From an uncultured Croceitalea sp. (lineage in GTDB: Bacteria > Bacteroidota > Bacteroidia > Flavobacteriales > Flavobacteriaceae), in NCBI GenBank assembly GCA_937959125.1, contig CALGQU010000012.1:1-34104 (forward strand): 34,104 bases of DNA. Reading direction: 5' to 3'. The translations under genes were made by a program, and so were the position numbers. How positions within the stretch are numbered: the stretch's first letter is position 1; each line of letters starts with the position of its first letter. This document shows positions 24,526 through 32,790 of this stretch, one piece after another. A model generated the notes under the pieces. The model was not told the origin of the DNA and made no database searches. It saw nothing but the letters and a program-made list of their open reading frames with translations.

Positions 24526-26016
24526 ATGTCAGAAAATACCAACAAACCTAACCATAGGGAAAATGAGCATATTGTTGAAAACAAAGAACTCCATATTTGG
24601 GAGGCTTTATTACCTGTTTTCGCGCTTGTTGCCATGCTGGCTTACAACGTTTATGTTTTTGGGGATGATGCCTTAGGGGGTTCCAACCAATTTATTTTAT
24701 TGCTCGGTGGTGCCGTAGCCGCTATTGTTGGTTTCTTCAATAAAGTATCGTATAAACAAATGCTTGCCGAAGTGGCGGAAAATGTAAAATCCACTACTGG
24801 GGCCATACTTATTTTGTTGATGGTAGGGGCTTTAAGCGGCACTTGGTTGGTAAGCGGTATTATCCCTGCCATGATTTATTACGGACTGCAAATCCTTAAT
24901 CCCACCATATTTTTAGCGGCTTGTGTTGTCATTTGTGCCATTATTTCCGTCGCTACCGGAAGTAGCTGGACCACGGCGGCAACAGTAGGTATAGCTTTGG
25001 TAGGCATTGGGGAGGCTTTAGGAATTTCTCTGGGAATGACCGCAGGAGCAGTTTTATCCGGTGCTTATTTTGGGGATAAATTATCTCCTTTGAGTGATAC
25101 GACAAATTTGGCCCCGGCCATGGCAGGAGGCGAATTGTTCTCCCATATTCGATATATGGCCTGGACTACGGTGCCCACCATTACGATTACCTTACTCTTT
25201 TTTATTATCCTAGGTTTTAATATTGATACTAGCGGTGTAGCGGATACAGCTTTGATATTAGATACTATTGAATCTACTTTCAATATCAACGGGTGGCTGT
25301 TTTTGGTTCCCGCAGCCGTTATTTTTATGATCGTAAAAAAAGCTCCTCCACTTCTGGCTTTACTTATTGGAACCCTGTTGGGAGCAGCGTTCGCTTTAAT
25401 TTTTCAACCGGATATCATTACCAATATCGCCGGGAGTGATACCTTGAGTTTTGAGTCCGCCTACAAAGGAATCTTAAATGCGATTACCACGGATACGGCG
25501 ATAACAACATCCGATGCTTCCTTAAACGATTTATTCTCCTCAGGGGGAATGAAAGGCATGTTGGGAACCATCTGGCTCATTGTATGTGCCATGGTTTTTG
25601 GCGGCATTATGGATGGCATTGGTGCGTTACAACGTATCACCAAATCCCTATTGGCCATGGCAAAAACTACCTTCGGTCTTTTTGCCAGTACGGTGGGGAG
25701 TTGTTTGGCATTGAACATCACCGCTTCGGATCAATATTTGGCCATTGTCGTGCCAGGTAAAATGTTTTCCAAAGCCTATGCAGAAAGAGGATTGGCCCCA
25801 GAAAACCTAAGCCGGACTTTGGAAGATTCTGGAACGGTAACCTCTGTACTGGTGCCTTGGAATACCTGTGGGGCGTATCATAGTGGTGTTTTGGGTGTTG
25901 GGGTCGGTGAGTATGCGCTCTATGCCGTTTTCAACTGGTTGAGTCCGTTTATGACGCTTATTTTTGCAGCCTTCAACATCAAAATAAAACAATTGACCAC
26001 TACGGAACTAGCTTAA
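24526..26016 (+). CDS. NhaC family sodium-coupled transporter
   Basis: A 496-residue polytopic inner-membrane protein. The family signature is clear: TGSSWTTAATVGIALVGIG, then SGAYFGDKLSPLSDTTNLAP in the first half, and VPWNTCGAYHSGVLGV in the second half. About a dozen hydrophobic segments are visible after a hydrophilic 25-residue N-terminus. NhaC members exchange sodium and protons, or sodium and organic acids, and some relatives (MetT type) have been proposed as methionine importers. It starts 69 bases after the lyase gene on the same strand, so co-transcription and a role in importing the lyase substrate are likely, though not shown. A near match to the -7 motif (CAACTTTG) lies just upstream of its ATG. 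Confidence 0.93.
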   Translation: MSENTNKPNHRENEHIVENKELHIWEALLPVFALVAMLAYNVYVFGDDALGGSNQFILLLGGAVAAIVGFFNKVSYKQMLAEVAENVKSTTGAILILLMVGALSGTWLVSGIIPAMIYYGLQILNPTIFLAACVVICAIISVATGSSWTTAATVGIALVGIGEALGISLGMTAGAVLSGAYFGDKLSPLSDTTNLAPAMAGGELFSHIRYMAWTTVPTITITLLFFIILGFNIDTSGVADTALILDTIESTFNINGWLFLVPAAVIFMIVKKAPPLLALLIGTLLGAAFALIFQPDIITNIAGSDTLSFESAYKGILNAITTDTAITTSDASLNDLFSSGGMKGMLGTIWLIVCAMVFGGIMDGIGALQRITKSLLAMAKTTFGLFASTVGSCLALNITASDQYLAIVVPGKMFSKAYAERGLAPENLSRTLEDSGTVTSVLVPWNTCGAYHSGVLGVGVGEYALYAVFNWLSPFMTLIFAAFNIKIKQLTTTELA

Positions 26017-26033
26017 TATTTTACGGCCCATCT

Positions 26034-26058
26034 TATTGGTTTTAGCCTATTGGTTTTA
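26034..26058. repeat. Pair of 11-base direct repeats upstream of tpx
   Basis: TATTGGTTTTA occurs at 26034-26044 and again at 26048-26058, an offset of 14 bases, ending 30 bases before the tpx ATG. It may be a regulator-binding site in the promoter region. Confidence 0.35.
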
Positions 26059-26088
26059 TACCTTCACGTCAAATTTTAAAATGATAAC

Positions 26089-26595
26089 ATGGCATCCATA
26101 ACATTAGGGGGGACACCCGTAACTACGGTAGGTGAACTTCCCCATAGTAATACCAAAGCTCCCGACTTTAAACTTACCAAAACGGACTTGTCAGAGGTGG
26201 GCCTAAGTGCCTACGAAGGCAGTAAAGTGGTCTTGAATATTTTCCCCAGCGTAGATACGGGAACCTGCGCCAAATCCGTGCGACAATTTAACCAAGAAGC
26301 AGCAGAACTAAAAGGTACTAAAGTGGTATGCATCTCCAGGGACCTTCCTTTTGCACAACAACGCTTTTGCGGAGCGGAGGGCATAGAAAATGTGGAAATG
26401 CTCTCTGATTTTAAAACAGGGGGCTTTGGAAAAACATACGGATTGGAGTTTGCCACGGGACCGTTTGCGGGGCTACACTCCAGATGTATCGTAGTGTTGG
26501 ATGAGCAAGGAAAAATAGTCCATACGGAGCAAGTACAAGAAACTGCCGATGAGCCTAATTATAAGGCGGCATTAGAAGCATTGATGGATGCCTAA
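26089..26595 (+). CDS. tpx: Thiol peroxidase Tpx
   Basis: A 168-residue atypical 2-Cys peroxiredoxin that reduces hydrogen peroxide and alkyl hydroperoxides with electrons from thioredoxin. The peroxidatic cysteine is C60 in FPSVDTGTCAKSV and the resolving cysteine is C94 in AQQRFCGAEG. An extra cysteine, C81, sits in VVCISRDLPF, as in many Tpx proteins. Length and motifs are typical. The start ATG lies 72 bases after the NhaC gene, with a repeat pair between them. Its end overlaps the dgkA start by 8 bases, so the two are probably translationally coupled. Confidence 0.96.
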   Translation: MASITLGGTPVTTVGELPHSNTKAPDFKLTKTDLSEVGLSAYEGSKVVLNIFPSVDTGTCAKSVRQFNQEAAELKGTKVVCISRDLPFAQQRFCGAEGIENVEMLSDFKTGGFGKTYGLEFATGPFAGLHSRCIVVLDEQGKIVHTEQVQETADEPNYKAALEALMDA

Positions 26596-26953
26596 GGAGT
26601 CGTTTGCAAAAAATAGGTTAAAGAGCATTGGATTTGCCTTTAAGGGTCTTTTTCTGTTGATACGAACAGAAGCGAGTATTAAAATACAGTTCTTCATCGC
26701 ACTTTTAATGACCGCTTTGGGATTCTATTTGGAAATTTCCATCACGGAATGGTGCATCCAATGTTTGGCCATTGGTATGGTCATGGCCGTAGAAGGTATG
26801 AATACCGGTATTGAAAAACTTTGCGACTTTGTACAACCCAACTATGATAAAAAAATTGGATTTATCAAAGACGTGTCAGCAGGTGCCGTTATGGCGGTAT
26901 CCCTTATGGCAGGTATTGTAGGTTTACTCATCTACGTCCCTAAATTTTTTTAG
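26588..26953 (+). CDS. dgkA: Diacylglycerol/undecaprenol kinase family protein DgkA
   Basis: A 121-residue small membrane kinase. Gram-negative members phosphorylate diacylglycerol to recycle lipid head groups; Gram-positive relatives act on undecaprenol. The family signature is EGMNTGIEKLCDFVQP (catalytic Glu and Asn), followed by KKIGFIKDVSAGAVMAVS. Three hydrophobic segments are visible (FIALLMTALGFYL, WCIQCLAIGMVMAVEG, GAVMAVSLMAGIVGLLIYV). The start ATG lies inside the end of tpx (8-base overlap). Substrate preference cannot be decided from sequence. It ends 63 bases before ftsK, in a gap that contains an ftsK promoter candidate. Confidence 0.92.
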   Translation: MPKESFAKNRLKSIGFAFKGLFLLIRTEASIKIQFFIALLMTALGFYLEISITEWCIQCLAIGMVMAVEGMNTGIEKLCDFVQPNYDKKIGFIKDVSAGAVMAVSLMAGIVGLLIYVPKFF

Positions 26954-26981
26954 TTCGCGTTCCCACGGTCCACTAGCACGG

Positions 26982-26997
26982 TAAATTTGTAAATTTG
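26982..26997 (+). promoter_or_regulatory. Two tandem -7 promoter elements upstream of ftsK
   Basis: TAAATTTG occurs twice back to back (26982-26989 and 26990-26997), both perfect matches to TAnnTTTG, ending 19 bases before the ftsK ATG. No clear -33 TTTG element is present, so one or both copies may be used. Confidence 0.5.
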
Positions 26998-27016
26998 TTC
27001 CCTTTAATCCATTTTA

Positions 27017-29383
27017 ATGGCCAAAAAACGTAGAACATCTAAAAAAGCGGCCCCTAAGAAAAAGGCTTCTTTTACGCTTTCCAAACAAAATAAGGTCATC
27101 TTAGGTTGCCTTTTGATTGTCTTGGCCATTGCATTGTTCTTCTCGTTTATCTCCTTTTACTTTAACTGGCAAGAAGATCAAAGTTTATTAACGGAATTCA
27201 GCGATCGCAATGCCCAAGCTGCCAACCTACTCAATAAATTTGGTGCCGCCGTAAGTCATTTTTTTATGTACCAAGGTTTTGGTTTAGCATCTTTTGCTTT
27301 TCCAATACTCTTGGCCATCACCGGACTATACTTATTTCTTGGACTGGACGGAAAAAAGTTGTGGGGCAAATGGATTTGGGGATTGTTAGGCATGATTTGG
27401 GTTTCTATAGCTTTAGGCTTCTTTGCCGCGGAACAACCCTTATTAGGCGGGTTGATAGGATTTGAAATGAATGATTTTATGCAGGATTATACCGGTACAA
27501 TCGGGGTGCTGTTACTATTGGTCTTCACCTTGGTGGTCATTTTGGTGCGCTTGTTCAATTTTTCCCCGGAGGCTATTGGTCAATACCTAAGGGAAAAACG
27601 CGCTTCCATGAAAAAGGAGTTCCAACCCTCGGAAAGTGCCGTAATGGATACCGAAATGTCTTTAGATCTGGATACCCTACCCCATAAGGAGGACCAAGAA
27701 CTAGAATTGGATACCTATACCCATAAAAAGGACATTCCGCCTTTGGAACCCGAAGCAGGTTTGGACGTTAATCTACCGCAAGAGGAACCCAATATTGATT
27801 TAGAGGTCAGCAAAGTACCCGAAGAAAAAGAGGTCCATGAGCTAAAAGCGGAACAACTGGTGGAAGATTTTGGGGAATTTGACCCTACCTTGGAATTAAG
27901 CAATTATAAGTTTCCAACCTTGGACTTACTCGATGCCCATGGGGCTTCCGGTGGAATTACCATCAACCAAGAAGAACTTGAGGAAAATAAGAACAAAATT
28001 GTAACCACCTTAAAGAATTATAAAATTGGTATTGCCCAAATAAAGGCGACCATAGGACCAACCGTAACACTGTATGAAATAGTACCGGAAGCGGGCATTC
28101 GTATCTCAAAGATTAAAAATTTGGAGGATGATATCGCACTTTCCCTAGCGGCCCTTGGTATTCGTATCATCGCGCCCATACCCGGTAAAGGGACCATTGG
28201 TATAGAAGTCCCCAATAAAACTGCTTCCACGGTATCCATGCGTTCCGTAATTGCCTCTAAAAAATTCCAAAATGCGGAGATGGAATTGCCCATTGCTTTT
28301 GGTAAGACCATAAGCAACGAAACGTTTGTGGTAGATCTTGCCAAAATGCCCCATATGCTCATGGCAGGTGCCACAGGTCAAGGGAAATCCGTAGGATTGA
28401 ATGCCGTGATTACCTCCCTACTCTACAAAAAACATCCGGCGGAAATCAAGTTTGTTCTGGTAGATCGCAAAAAGGTAGAGCTCACCCTTTTCAATAAGAT
28501 TGAGCGGCATTATCTGGCCAAACTACCAGATTCTGACGAAGCTATCATTACGGATAATACCAAAGTCATCAATACCCTTAATTCGCTCTGTATTGAAATG
28601 GACAACCGTTACGAGTTGCTAAAACTCGCCATGGTACGGAACCTTAAAGAATACAATACCAAATTCAAAGCTCGAAAATTGAATCCCAATGACGGCCATA
28701 AATTTTTACCCTACATCGTTCTTGTGGTGGATGAATTTGCGGATTTGATCATGACCGCCGGTAAGGAGGTAGAATCCCCCATTGCACGATTGGCGCAGTT
28801 GGCACGGGCAATAGGCATCCATTTGATCATTGCCACCCAACGTCCGTCCGTAAATGTGATTACCGGTTTGATCAAGGCCAACTTCCCTGCCAGGATAGCC
28901 TTTAGGGTCACCTCAAAAATAGATTCCAGAACCATCTTGGATGCCCAAGGAGCGGATCAATTGATAGGGCGTGGGGATATGCTCTATACCCAAGGAAATG
29001 ATGTCACCAGGATACAGTGCGCTTTTGTGGACACTCCAGAAGTAGCAAAAATTACGGAGTATATCGGTTCGCAACGGGCCTATCCAAGTGCACATGAATT
29101 ACCGGAATATGTAGGGGAAGATTCTGGCACGGGTATTGATTATGATATTTCGGATAGGGATAAATTATTTAGGGAAGCCGCGGAGGTCATCGTCATTGCC
29201 CAACAAGGTTCCGCATCGCTCATCCAAAGAAAATTAAAATTAGGCTATAACAGGGCCGGACGCATTGTTGATCAGTTGGAAGCGGCCGGAATTGTAGGTC
29301 CATTTGAAGGGAGTAAGGCAAGACAGGTTTTGGTGCCGGATATGATAGCCTTAGATCAATTATTACAAAACGAGACAAATTAA
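27017..29383 (+). CDS. ftsK: DNA translocase FtsK
   Basis: A 788-residue septal DNA pump that moves the chromosome terminus during division and activates XerCD recombination at dif. The N-terminus is basic, then about four membrane segments (about 25-180), then a short acidic linker (about 205-300). The motor has Walker A GATGQGKS (451-458) and Walker B YIVLVVDEFADL (566-577), with ATQRPSVNVITG next. The C-terminal gamma winged-helix domain (about 715-785) has ASLIQRKLKLGYNRAGRIVD, which reads KOPS-like sites. The linker is much shorter than in E. coli (1329 residues), as is normal outside Enterobacteria. It has its own promoter candidate and lies 7 bases upstream of lolA. Confidence 0.97.
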   Translation: MAKKRRTSKKAAPKKKASFTLSKQNKVILGCLLIVLAIALFFSFISFYFNWQEDQSLLTEFSDRNAQAANLLNKFGAAVSHFFMYQGFGLASFAFPILLAITGLYLFLGLDGKKLWGKWIWGLLGMIWVSIALGFFAAEQPLLGGLIGFEMNDFMQDYTGTIGVLLLLVFTLVVILVRLFNFSPEAIGQYLREKRASMKKEFQPSESAVMDTEMSLDLDTLPHKEDQELELDTYTHKKDIPPLEPEAGLDVNLPQEEPNIDLEVSKVPEEKEVHELKAEQLVEDFGEFDPTLELSNYKFPTLDLLDAHGASGGITINQEELEENKNKIVTTLKNYKIGIAQIKATIGPTVTLYEIVPEAGIRISKIKNLEDDIALSLAALGIRIIAPIPGKGTIGIEVPNKTASTVSMRSVIASKKFQNAEMELPIAFGKTISNETFVVDLAKMPHMLMAGATGQGKSVGLNAVITSLLYKKHPAEIKFVLVDRKKVELTLFNKIERHYLAKLPDSDEAIITDNTKVINTLNSLCIEMDNRYELLKLAMVRNLKEYNTKFKARKLNPNDGHKFLPYIVLVVDEFADLIMTAGKEVESPIARLAQLARAIGIHLIIATQRPSVNVITGLIKANFPARIAFRVTSKIDSRTILDAQGADQLIGRGDMLYTQGNDVTRIQCAFVDTPEVAKITEYIGSQRAYPSAHELPEYVGEDSGTGIDYDISDRDKLFREAAEVIVIAQQGSASLIQRKLKLGYNRAGRIVDQLEAAGIVGPFEGSKARQVLVPDMIALDQLLQNETN

Positions 29384-29390
29384 GAAACAC

Positions 29391-30035
29391 ATGTTAAAAA
29401 AAACACTATTCCTAGCATTGGTATGTATTGCCTTCAACGGTTTTGCCCAAAGTTCGCAAAAAGCAAAAGCCTTGTTGGATGAGGTCTACAATAAGGTTAC
29501 GGCCTATGATAATATTCAAATTGATTTTGTGTATGCGTTGGAGAATACAGAAGCAAATACCAAAAGTGAAACCAAAGGGAAAGCCATTTTGCAGGGTGAT
29601 GATTATTTGGTAGACCTTTTTGGATCCCAGCAATTGTTTGATGGTAACTTGGTCTACACCATTGTACCGGACAATGAAGAGGTCACCATTGAGGCACCCA
29701 GCGAAGGGGAAAACACGGTTACCCCCTCAAAAATGTTGACCTTTTATAAAGAAGACCATAATTACGAATGGGACATCTTACAAAACATAAAAGGACGTAA
29801 AATCCAATTTATAAAATTGGTTCCTATAGACACCAATACGGAAATAAAGACCATTTTGTTGGGTATAGATGCAGAAACCAAACATATCCATAAATTGATA
29901 GAAACCGGTAAGAACGGTACCAAAACCACCATTACCGTTAATTCTTTCAAAACCGATCAGCCCTTGTCAAAAAGCTTGTTTACTTTTGATGAAGCCAAGT
30001 ACAAGAACGACGGCTATTACATTATTAGAAACTAG
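29391..30035 (+). CDS. lolA: Outer-membrane lipoprotein carrier protein LolA
   Basis: A 214-residue periplasmic chaperone that carries lipoproteins from the LolCDE complex to the outer membrane. Signal peptide about 1-19, ending FNGFAQ. The mature part has the LolA beta-sheet pattern (IQIDFVYALEN, ETKGKAILQGDDYLVDL, QLFDGNLVYTIVPDNEEVTI), then IKTILLGIDAE. Bacteroidota LolA proteins are divergent from E. coli, but length and pattern agree. It starts 7 bases after the ftsK stop, so it probably shares the ftsK transcript, and it fits with the LptF/G permease that follows. Confidence 0.9.
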   Translation: MLKKTLFLALVCIAFNGFAQSSQKAKALLDEVYNKVTAYDNIQIDFVYALENTEANTKSETKGKAILQGDDYLVDLFGSQQLFDGNLVYTIVPDNEEVTIEAPSEGENTVTPSKMLTFYKEDHNYEWDILQNIKGRKIQFIKLVPIDTNTEIKTILLGIDAETKHIHKLIETGKNGTKTTITVNSFKTDQPLSKSLFTFDEAKYKNDGYYIIRN

Positions 30036-30138
30036 CATCTTTACGAAGCTTATGTAACACAACTTATAGTAGTGTGAATTAGGTTTTTGAAGAACACCCG
30101 ACCCAAAAAGAATAATAGTAACGGATGAATTTGATGTC
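30036..30138. other. 103-base gap between lolA and the LptF/LptG gene
   Basis: A weak hairpin (ACACAACT and AGTAGTGT, one mismatch, 3-base loop, about 30056-30074) is present, with no T tract. No perfect -7 promoter motif is visible, and no ATG is in frame with the permease gene. Confidence 0.3.
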
Positions 30139-31641
30139 TTGAAAATACTGGACCGCTACATTCTAAGCAGCTTTCTGTACAATTTTTTCAGTTCGTTTGT
30201 CATCTTAATGGTGATTTTCATCTTTCAAACGGTTTGGTTGTTCATTGATGACCTTGCAGGAAAAGATTTGGACTTGATCATTATTGGCAAGTTCCTCTTT
30301 TATTTGATGCCCAATTTGACCGAGAAGGTATTACCACTTACCGTACTGCTCTCCTCTATTTTGACTTTTGGTTCCTTTGCGGAAAACTATGAGTTTGCCG
30401 CTATGAAAGCCTCTGGGATTTCGTTACAGCGCGCTATGCGGAGCCTTGTGATCTTTGTTACCGTATTGGGGGGCGTTACGTTCTTCTTTGCCAATAACGT
30501 TATCCCAGCTTCTGAACAGAAAATCTTTAACATGCGCCGCAATATTGCAAAAGTCAAACCTGCCGCAGTTATTGTGGAAGGGGTTTTTAGCGATATTGAG
30601 GGTACGGACATGAATATCAAAGTAGCCGAAAAGTATGGGGAAAACGACCGTTTTTTAAGAGACGTGATCATTCATCAAAAAGATGCCAACAAAGTAAACT
30701 CTACGGTCATCGTGGCAAAAACCGGCGAACTGATCAGTAGTGAGAAATCGGATATTATCCAATTGGTGTTGAACGATGGGTACTACTACAAGGAAACGCA
30801 GCCCAAAGCCACCAAGGAAAAGCGTAAAAAACCTTTTGCAAAGGCAAAATTTGAAACCTATATCAATAATATTGACGTATCCGCCTTAAACGACCAGAAT
30901 ATTGAAGAAGAATCCGATATTACCACGGACAAGATGAAAAATGTCTTTCGTTTGGCCAAGGATATTGATTCCCTTAAAGACAATAATATCAAACAAGTAA
31001 GGGCATTTTCTAAGAATATTGCGGCCCGGATGGGCGCGTTTCCGGTAAAAATCGCAGACTCCTTGAGCAAAAAATTAGACTATCCCACTCCCAATAAGGG
31101 GAAGGGGAAAGAAAAAGACAGCTTAGCGGATATTGCCTTTGCCAAAGGGGATATCACGGCCTTGTTACCAGAGTGGCAAAAGGCACAAATGTTCGGCAAT
31201 GCCAAGAACACGGTCAATAATATATTGAATACCGTAAAGGGCAAAAAGGAAGAGCTGAATAAACGCTATGAAATACACAACAGGCATATTTTATCCTTGC
31301 ACAAAAAATTTGCCCTAGCCTTTTCCTGTATTATCCTATTTTTTGTGGGGGCACCTTTAGGGGCCATTATTAGAAAAGGAGGCTTGGGCTTGCCTATGGT
31401 GGTGGCCATTATCTTATTTTTGGTATATTATTTTATTGGTGTATTTGCGGATAACTATGCCAAAAAGAACGCCATGCACCCCATATTGGGCGCTTGGCTT
31501 TCCACCTTGATCATGCTGCCTTTGGGCATATCCCTTACCAAAAGGGCCACGGCGGACAAAGGTCTTATGAGTTTTGCCAACGTGATAGATAAGGTGGTCA
31601 ATGTATTTAAGAAGAAGAAAGCGGAAGATGGAAATAGTTAA
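30139..31641 (+). CDS. LptF/LptG family LPS export permease
   Basis: A 500-residue inner-membrane subunit of the LptB2FG transporter that extracts lipopolysaccharide. Three membrane segments lie at the N-terminus (KILDRYILSSFLYNFFSSF, LPLTVLLSSILTFGS, SLVIFVTVLGGVTFFF) and three at the C-terminus (KKFALAFSCIILFFVGAPLG, GLGLPMVVAIILFLVYYF, LGAWLSTLIMLPLG). The coupling motif EFAAMKASGIS meets the ATPase. The periplasmic part is long, with a lysine-rich insert (about 230-385). The start is TTG at 30139: no ATG or GTG is available upstream in frame, and the N-terminus KILDRYI matches the family. The end overlaps the next gene by 14 bases. Whether it is LptF or LptG cannot be decided here. Confidence 0.9.
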   Translation: MKILDRYILSSFLYNFFSSFVILMVIFIFQTVWLFIDDLAGKDLDLIIIGKFLFYLMPNLTEKVLPLTVLLSSILTFGSFAENYEFAAMKASGISLQRAMRSLVIFVTVLGGVTFFFANNVIPASEQKIFNMRRNIAKVKPAAVIVEGVFSDIEGTDMNIKVAEKYGENDRFLRDVIIHQKDANKVNSTVIVAKTGELISSEKSDIIQLVLNDGYYYKETQPKATKEKRKKPFAKAKFETYINNIDVSALNDQNIEEESDITTDKMKNVFRLAKDIDSLKDNNIKQVRAFSKNIAARMGAFPVKIADSLSKKLDYPTPNKGKGKEKDSLADIAFAKGDITALLPEWQKAQMFGNAKNTVNNILNTVKGKKEELNKRYEIHNRHILSLHKKFALAFSCIILFFVGAPLGAIIRKGGLGLPMVVAIILFLVYYFIGVFADNYAKKNAMHPILGAWLSTLIMLPLGISLTKRATADKGLMSFANVIDKVVNVFKKKKAEDGNS

Positions 31642-32776
31642 AAATGCCAATGTACAAGTAAAGTTGAATACGATACCCGAGGCTATTGCCGATATTAAAG
31701 CGGGCAAGGTCATCATTGTCGTAGACGATGAAAACCGGGAAAACGAAGGGGATTTCTTGGCAGCTGCAGAATTGGTCACGCCAGAGACCATCAACTTTAT
31801 GGCTACCCATGGGCGGGGATTGATCTGTGCACCCCTTACAGAGGGCAGGTGCGAACAATTGGGGTTACATAAAATGGTAACCCATAATACCGATCCCTTG
31901 GAAACTGCATTTACCGTATCCGTAGATTTAAGGGGGAACGGGGTAACTACGGGCATTTCCGCTTCGGATCGGGCAAAGACGGTCATCTCCTTAACAGATG
32001 CGGGGACCAAACCCCATGAATTGGCGAGACCCGGACATATTTTTCCCCTCATAGCTAAAGAAGGCGGGGTATTGAGGCGAACGGGCCATACCGAAGCGGC
32101 CATTGATTTTGCTCGCTTGGCAGGGCTTCAACCCGCCGGTGTCATTGTAGAGATCATGAACGAGGACGGTAGCATGGCACGTTTACCGGAACTGCTGGAA
32201 GTCGCCAAAAAATTCAATCTTAAAATAGTTTCCATAGAGGATTTGGTGGCCTATCGCATGGAGCACGATAGCCTTATTGAACGTAAGGAGGCCTTTGATA
32301 TTACCACACGTTTTGGTGATTTTAGATTACGCGCCTATAAACAAACCACCAACGACCAAGTGCATATTGCCTTGGTCCGTGGCAGTTGGAAAAGCGGGGA
32401 ACCTATCCTTACCCGTATCAACTCCACCCTGGTCAATAATGACATTCTGGGAACCCTTACCAAAAATCCGGATGAAGTGCTCAAACGGATGTTCGACCGC
32501 CTAAACGCTGAAGAAAAAAGTGCCATGGTCTTTATCAATCAGGGATCGCAATCCATGAACTTGATGAACCGCTTGACCGAGTTTAAGAATATGCAGGGCG
32601 ATGGACTCACCAAAGCCCCTAAAATTGAGATGGATGCCAAAGATTTTGGAATTGGGGCGCAGATCTTGCACGATTTGAACATTTCCAAAATCCGTTTATT
32701 GACCAATACCCAACAGACCAAACGTGTAGGGATGGTAGGGTATGGTTTGGAGATCGTAGATTATGTAGGGTATTAA
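31628..32776 (+). CDS. ribB: 3,4-dihydroxy-2-butanone 4-phosphate synthase with degenerate GTP cyclohydrolase II half (RibBX type)
   Basis: A 382-residue protein from ATG 31628, within the end of the permease gene; a longer frame from 31601 would add nine basic residues with no family support. Residues 1-210 are an intact RibB that turns ribulose 5-phosphate into 3,4-dihydroxy-2-butanone 4-phosphate: DDENRENEGDF (R37, E38, E40, D42), RPGHIFPL and RRTGHTEAAID. Residues 222-382 keep the shape of GTP cyclohydrolase II (RFGDFRLRAY, IRLLTN), but the zinc site is gone: the region matching HSEC...RCDCG reads NSTL...TKNPD, and the whole half contains no cysteine. It should have RibB activity only; a true RibA must be encoded elsewhere. 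It matches the RibBX architecture described in Proteobacteria. Confidence 0.93.
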   Translation: MEIVKNANVQVKLNTIPEAIADIKAGKVIIVVDDENRENEGDFLAAAELVTPETINFMATHGRGLICAPLTEGRCEQLGLHKMVTHNTDPLETAFTVSVDLRGNGVTTGISASDRAKTVISLTDAGTKPHELARPGHIFPLIAKEGGVLRRTGHTEAAIDFARLAGLQPAGVIVEIMNEDGSMARLPELLEVAKKFNLKIVSIEDLVAYRMEHDSLIERKEAFDITTRFGDFRLRAYKQTTNDQVHIALVRGSWKSGEPILTRINSTLVNNDILGTLTKNPDEVLKRMFDRLNAEEKSAMVFINQGSQSMNLMNRLTEFKNMQGDGLTKAPKIEMDAKDFGIGAQILHDLNISKIRLLTNTQQTKRVGMVGYGLEIVDYVGY

Positions 32777-32790
32777 AAATGTCTTTTTAA
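32773..32790. terminator. A/T-only hairpin between convergent genes, overlapping both stop codons
   Basis: TTAAAAA and TTTTTAA form a perfect 7-base stem with a TGTC loop. It covers the TAA of ribB (32774-32776) and the TAA of the aminotransferase gene (32787-32789, opposite strand). Being A/T only it is weak, but it is symmetric and could end both transcripts. Confidence 0.45.

Noticed and set aside
31601-31627. N-terminal extension of RibB from 31601
   Set aside because: It would add nine mostly basic residues inside the end of the permease gene. The ATG at 31628 matches the usual RibB start.
31414-32103. 229-codon minus-strand open frame opposite the permease and ribB genes
   Set aside because: It is antisense to two well-supported genes, which overlap here in a family-typical manner.
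31628-32776. Fully bifunctional RibBA (GTP cyclohydrolase II active)
   Set aside because: The C-terminal half has no cysteine and lacks all zinc ligands, so a working cyclohydrolase is very unlikely.
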